A stretch of DNA of 8,963 bases from JAWXCH01 sp034440595 (lineage in GTDB: Bacteria; Planctomycetota; Planctomycetia; Pirellulales; JALHPA01): contig JAWXCH010000208.1 of the NCBI GenBank assembly GCA_034440595.1, positions 1 to 8,963 of the forward strand, in the 5' to 3' direction. This document shows, piece after piece, positions 5,446 through 8,963 of this stretch. A program made the position numbers and the translations under genes. The number at the start of each line of letters is the position of its first letter. Position 1 is the stretch's first letter. The notes beneath the pieces were generated by a model, which saw only the letters and a program-made list of their open reading frames with translations, did not search any database and was not told where the DNA came from.

Positions 5446-7353
5446 TTACCAATCAATGTGACGATCGGAAACAAAGCGGGTAACTTTGTGCATTTGCGCC
5501 TTGCCCGCCTTAAGATCATCGCGGTCGTAGAGCTTGTATTCGTCGGTATTCTCGCGGGGAGAAACATCGACAACTGTATTGCCGCGAAACGTGAACGTAA
5601 ACCTGGTTGGAGAATCGGGAACCCAGTTATGTCCCGGGTTGGTCGACTCTTGCCAAAAGTTATCCTTCTTCCATTTGAGCGTGTATGATTCCTGCCGCTC
5701 CACGACTGGGAACGTAATCGTGATCTTGTCGTTCGGCTCTGTGGATTGAAAAACAAGATATCGCCCTAATGTTGCTGGCTTCGTTTCTCTGCTGTTTATT
5801 TCGCATTGGACAGCGGCGAGATCAACCCACAAGGGCATGCGGACCGAAATCGACTTGGCAGTCTTATTTGTTACAACGACTTTGCCCTCAAAGGGCAGAA
5901 AGCTATCGACATCGAGCCATTTGGACGCCCGGTTCAATAGGAGATTAACCTTCGCCGCACCATCCTGGCACTGCACGATTCCATCCCAGGCAGCGTACAA
6001 GCCCATGGTAGCATTGCCGCTGCAACAGATAACCATCATGAATCTGTGCTTCGGGATGACTGTCGGCCAGCCACATTCAGAAAGGTAAGCGCCCACAAAG
6101 CGCTCGCAAACGTTGTCCGTCGTTTCCTCGAGCGGAACAAGTTCGACCTGTTTCTGTCCCGGCGTCAGCGGCCGTTGCACGGGGTCGCTAGGGTCTTTGG
6201 GGTCGATTCTTCCGAGGACCGGTGCGGCCGCAGCTGCGCGAGCAAGCTTGTTGGCATCGGTTACCTGGCCTTCCACTAACTGATTGCGCGTATAGCGGTC
6301 AACATCGTCCCAATAATCGCCTACACCGAGCTCGCTCAACTTGACGGCGAGATAGGTCATATCCCCAACCGTACACATCTCACCGAACAGACCAACCGCT
6401 GCGATTCCAAAAGTGCGCAAATATTCATATCCATCGCGTACGAATTGCATCAGTCGCACATCACCAGTTGCCTCGGCATACCACAGAATTCCCATTAATG
6501 CAGACGTATAGGAATGGTGGTGTCCCATGAACTGACCGTGCTCGTGACCAACGATTGCCTTCGGCGCAGACTCAGACTCCCAAATCTGTGGCTGCATCAA
6601 AAAGTTGTTCATTTTTCCAGCGAGCTCATAATACTCCTTATCACCCGTTTTTTGCGCCCATCGCGAAAACGCGCGGAGAACGGAGCCATGGATGAACGCC
6701 TGCCAGCCATGTCCCAGTACACCTAGCTTGCTATCCTCCATGCGTGCTGGCATTTCTTCGAAGTCATAGTACCAAGCCATCTCGTCTTTTACTTTTGCGG
6801 CATCCCGAAGGCTATTCGCCAAGTCACTTGTCAGCTTCTCAAGTTCCGGATCGGGGCTCTGTTGATTGAGAGACATTAAAGCCATCATCACACGAGCAGT
6901 CGGCACGGAATTGCCGCCGCGAATATATTGAATCATTCCATTAAACGTCTTCTCCTCGACGTCTAAATACTCTTGACTGCCCGACATCATTCGTGTGAGT
7001 ACCAGGGCGTCATATATCTTTCCCCAGTTCGGCGCGCCGCCGCCTTCAGGTCCCCCGCCAAATCGCGTTGTTAGGTAAACAGGCTGCGTGTTGAAGAAAC
7101 CGTGGCCATACGGTTCATAGTTCTTTTTTTCGTTCAGAAAGTTCGTTAGGCCGTGAACCGCTAACTTGCCCCGCTCTGCCAAGTCGAGGGTATCCGGAAC
7201 GCTGGCCTCATAATATTGCCCCTTCGGCGTAATCATATCGCGACGAATTTTGAAATTCGTTTCGACGGCCAACGAGGATCCAAAAGTGAAGCCCAAGCTG
7301 ATTACGATTCCCAGCACACATGCTTGTCCAGAAGATATCACAGAACACCTCAC
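5446..7353 (-). CDS. Secreted GH127-like (DUF1680, beta-L-arabinofuranosidase-type) glycoside hydrolase
   Basis: A 635-residue exported protein. Residues 1 to about 30 look like a signal peptide (hydrophobic 11-29, ending SSLAVE). The middle is helical, as in an (alpha/alpha)6 barrel, and about 465-555 is a beta-rich domain (VNLLLNRASKWL to RMPLWVD) typical of GH127-type enzymes. In Bifidobacterium HypBA1 the catalytic centre is a Zn site of one Glu and three Cys, one Cys acting as nucleophile. Here E325 and C327 (GEMCT) and the adjacent C443/C444 (VICCSGN) reproduce that pattern; E310 is a candidate acid/base. A His-rich patch (GHEHGQFMGHHH, 269-280) is also notable. The GTG start overlaps the esterase stop (GTGA), so translation is probably coupled, and no clear Shine-Dalgarno is seen. 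L-arabinofuranoside is a likely but unproven substrate; related families cleave other sugars. Confidence 0.7.
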   Translation of the reverse strand: MRCSVISSGQACVLGIVISLGFTFGSSLAVETNFKIRRDMITPKGQYYEASVPDTLDLAERGKLAVHGLTNFLNEKKNYEPYGHGFFNTQPVYLTTRFGGGPEGGGAPNWGKIYDALVLTRMMSGSQEYLDVEEKTFNGMIQYIRGGNSVPTARVMMALMSLNQQSPDPELEKLTSDLANSLRDAAKVKDEMAWYYDFEEMPARMEDSKLGVLGHGWQAFIHGSVLRAFSRWAQKTGDKEYYELAGKMNNFLMQPQIWESESAPKAIVGHEHGQFMGHHHSYTSALMGILWYAEATGDVRLMQFVRDGYEYLRTFGIAAVGLFGEMCTVGDMTYLAVKLSELGVGDYWDDVDRYTRNQLVEGQVTDANKLARAAAAAPVLGRIDPKDPSDPVQRPLTPGQKQVELVPLEETTDNVCERFVGAYLSECGWPTVIPKHRFMMVICCSGNATMGLYAAWDGIVQCQDGAAKVNLLLNRASKWLDVDSFLPFEGKVVVTNKTAKSISVRMPLWVDLAAVQCEINSRETKPATLGRYLVFQSTEPNDKITITFPVVERQESYTLKWKKDNFWQESTNPGHNWVPDSPTRFTFTFRGNTVVDVSPRENTDEYKLYDRDDLKAGKAQMHKVTRFVSDRHIDW

Positions 7354-8291
7354 AAAGGTTGTTTGTCGGGCAGGGCAGGCGACTTGTCACGGAGAAACTC
7401 CAATGCGTCGTCGTTTTTAAAACACTCCGTCCCACCATGTCCGGTTCCGGGCAGGATTTTCAATTTGAGATTACCACCAAACTGGCGATAACGATTGGCC
7501 GCAACACCCGAATTAGGTTCAAGCGGTACGAGCTCGTCCGCGTCCCCATGGAGATGGAATAAGGGAACTCGGGCGTCCGCCAACGGCTTCAAATTGTCGA
7601 TCGGATTAAATTCGGACGTTCTGCTCTTCATTTCGTCGGGGGTCAACTCGTAAGCAAGACCTTTTGGAGTGATCGCGCCTGGCCCTACGACGAGCTCAAA
7701 CTTTGGCCAGCTGCGGAAATCGAGAGCCGGATAGATTGCGCAAATGCGATCGATTCGATCGGGGTAACGGAACCCATAGCCATAAGTGATCAAACCGCCA
7801 TTAGAGACGGCAAGCATCCGAGCTTTCGGCGCCAGTTTATATTCCCGAATAACATGTTCGTGAAATCGCGCGAAAAGCTCCGCGCCTTTGGGACTACCTA
7901 ATGTCGCACCGACATCGAATCCCACGACGTGGAAACCCTTTGCCAGTAAGTCTTCAACGTAGTATCTCGCCAGGACATCGCCATAATGTGATGGCACAGC
8001 GAGCCACAGTGGTACCACCCATACCCACCGGCGCCGTTCATCAACTTTGCCTTTCGGAACAATGATGTAACCTACAGAACCGGCAAAATCTATCCGCTGT
8101 AAAACGCCTTGCTCGAACGTCGCGTTCAAGTTGTATTGCTGCTGTGGCATTCCTTCGATTGTGAAATCTGCCGCGGTGAGGTACTTGGGTGCAGCTGCGG
8201 CTGAAGAAACGACAGGCTCTGCACTTCCGAACTGCGGAAGAAGGAAAACGAGCCAGATACCTACTGCAGAAGTTTGATTAGGAAATAGCAT
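7350..8291 (-). CDS. Secreted alpha/beta hydrolase (esterase-like)
   Basis: A 313-residue alpha/beta-hydrolase with a signal peptide (hydrophobic 8-20, cleavage probably after FGSA at 24). A candidate triad is visible: Ser163 in the elbow AVSNGG (the first Gly of G-x-S-x-G is Ala), Asp252 in HGDADELVP, and His285 in PGTGHGG. HGDADELVP and the closing His are typical of prolyl-oligopeptidase/acetyl-xylan-esterase-like hydrolases common in Planctomycetota. It starts with ATG, with AAGG about 10 nt upstream. Its stop overlaps the start of the GH127-like gene by 4 nt, so the two exported enzymes are probably made together and act on the same material, this one removing an ester-linked group. Ester substrate and peptide-bond activity cannot be separated from sequence alone. 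Confidence 0.8.
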   Translation of the reverse strand: MLFPNQTSAVGIWLVFLLPQFGSAEPVVSSAAAAPKYLTAADFTIEGMPQQQYNLNATFEQGVLQRIDFAGSVGYIIVPKGKVDERRRWVWVVPLWLAVPSHYGDVLARYYVEDLLAKGFHVVGFDVGATLGSPKGAELFARFHEHVIREYKLAPKARMLAVSNGGLITYGYGFRYPDRIDRICAIYPALDFRSWPKFELVVGPGAITPKGLAYELTPDEMKSRTSEFNPIDNLKPLADARVPLFHLHGDADELVPLEPNSGVAANRYRQFGGNLKLKILPGTGHGGTECFKNDDALEFLRDKSPALPDKQPL

Positions 8292-8309
8292 CCGTCGAGA
8301 ACCTTGTTA

Positions 8310-8332
8310 GTGGCCACACGCGCGTCGGCCAC
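8310..8332. repeat. GC-rich inverted repeat upstream of the esterase/GH127 pair
   Basis: GTGGCC (8310-8315) and GGCCAC (8327-8332) form a perfect 6-bp inverted repeat around an 11-nt spacer that contains the self-complementary ACGCGCGT (8318-8325). It lies about 20 nt upstream of the esterase start, in the 150-bp gap after the PhyH gene. It could be an operator or a leader hairpin. No T-run follows on either strand, so it is not an intrinsic terminator. The rest of this gap shows no convincing promoter. Confidence 0.35.
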
Positions 8333-8441
8333 CATGAGTGAATTGTCCTGCAAGACGAAACTTGAGGACGTCTACGCCAGTAATCGCACAAACAACCGCT
8401 CAACGAATTGTTCAGAAAAGTGGTCGCTTCACAGCGCGGGC

Positions 8442-8963
8442 CTACTTCTCTGAAGTTGCAGTGGCCGCGTTATCATCTTTTGCAGCGTACGTCTCCACAC
8501 TTTTTCCTAAAAAGGCAGCACTGCCCGCCAACGTGCGCTTACCGGTAGCTCGAATAGCCGAATCAGCTACTTTTTCGAAGGGGTGTTCGTAACCCGGATG
8601 GTTAGGATCGTGCTTTGGAATATTGTTCTTAGCGGTATAGCAGCAGATTAACGACCAGCGCGGATTTGCGCTTTTATTCTGAGCCGAAGCGTGGAGCAGG
8701 TTGCTGTGAAAGAATAGGGCGGCGCCGGGTTGCATCTCGCAATGCACGAGTGGGAACAACTCTTTGGCTAGCTCTATTCGATCAGGAGCGGCACCGGCTT
8801 GTTCGCCCGTTAATTTGTGCTCGACGCGTCCCATCTTATGCGAGCCCGCTAAGACTTGCAAGCATCCGTTATCTTTCGTTGCACGATCGACGGCAATCAA
8901 GCAGCTCAACATATCTGGGTATGGATAACCATAGTGGTACCAATAGCCGTAATCCTGGTGCCA
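8442..8963 (-). CDS. Phytanoyl-CoA dioxygenase (PhyH) family protein, 5'-truncated by the window edge
   Basis: An Fe(II)/2-oxoglutarate-dependent oxygenase of the PhyH family; members hydroxylate or otherwise oxidise diverse small molecules in the cytosol. The frame stays open to the right edge, adding 17 residues before the internal ATG at 8912; 173 C-terminal residues are visible. The extra segment, WHQDYGYWYHYGYPYPD, carries the HxD iron ligands (HQD). Downstream are NGCLQVLAGSHKMG, the distal iron-ligand His in FFHSNLLHAS (His at about residue 91 of the visible part) and the 2-oxoglutarate-binding Arg (NPRWS, about 102). The tail after about residue 140 is low in motifs and Ala/Lys-rich. 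It lies on the same strand as, and 150 bp upstream of, the esterase/GH127 pair, so it may or may not share their transcript. The substrate is unknown. Confidence 0.85.
   Translation of the reverse strand, partial: WHQDYGYWYHYGYPYPDMLSCLIAVDRATKDNGCLQVLAGSHKMGRVEHKLTGEQAGAAPDRIELAKELFPLVHCEMQPGAALFFHSNLLHASAQNKSANPRWSLICCYTAKNNIPKHDPNHPGYEHPFEKVADSAIRATGKRTLAGSAAFLGKSVETYAAKDDNAATATSEK

Noticed and set aside
8416..8436. CGCT-GTGA-AGCG hairpin followed by T4 on the minus strand after the PhyH stop, as a terminator
   Set aside because: The stem is only 4 bp and the T-run is short and 5 nt away from the stem; too weak to call.
1..8963. CRISPR array, tRNA, rRNA, insertion sequence or phage gene
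   Set aside because: No regularly spaced repeats, cloverleaf-like segment, transposase motif or terminal inverted repeat was seen; almost all of the window is coding.

Overview
The window reads as an accessory catabolic region of a free-living, heterotrophic Gram-negative bacterium. GC content is moderate, starts are ATG and GTG, and intergenic gaps are short. PhyH-type dioxygenases, secreted GH127-like hydrolases, secreted alpha/beta hydrolases and aldose-epimerase-like proteins together are typical of Planctomycetota (Pirellulales-like) and related PVC bacteria. That taxonomic guess is inference; no rRNA or marker gene is present.

Layout, left to right. At 2-610 (+) is the 3' part of an aldose 1-epimerase-like gene running in from outside the window. 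Everything else is on the minus strand and is read from right to left. It starts with the 3' part of a phytanoyl-CoA dioxygenase family gene (8442 to the right edge). After 150 bp comes a secreted alpha/beta hydrolase (8291-7350), overlapped by 4 nt by a secreted GH127-like glycoside hydrolase (7353-5446). After another 148 bp, which holds a plausible promoter, comes a compact five-gene operon: a lipoyl/E3-binding protein (5297-4812), E1 alpha (4778-3801), E1 beta (3781-2759), an SDR oxidoreductase (2711-1911) and an M24/creatinase-fold protein (1857-622). The operon ends 11 bp from the convergent epimerase gene.

How the genes may work together. The two secreted enzymes look like an outer step: removing ester decorations and cleaving a sugar, possibly an L-arabinofuranoside, from a glycan. 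The cytosolic operon encodes a thiamine-diphosphate E1 (alpha plus beta) that resembles pyruvate/acetoin/branched-chain 2-oxoacid dehydrogenases. Its lipoyl partner has only a lipoyl domain and a peripheral subunit-binding domain, with no acyltransferase domain. An SDR dehydrogenase could make the keto substrate, and a creatinase-fold enzyme could cleave a C-N bond. No E3, no catalytic E2 and no regulator are in the window.

The two most interesting points are the truncated E2 inside an intact E1 operon, and the M24 protein in which one of the five metal ligands (Asp) is replaced by Cys. There is no rRNA, tRNA, CRISPR array, transposase or phage gene, and no gene-free stretch longer than 150 bp.
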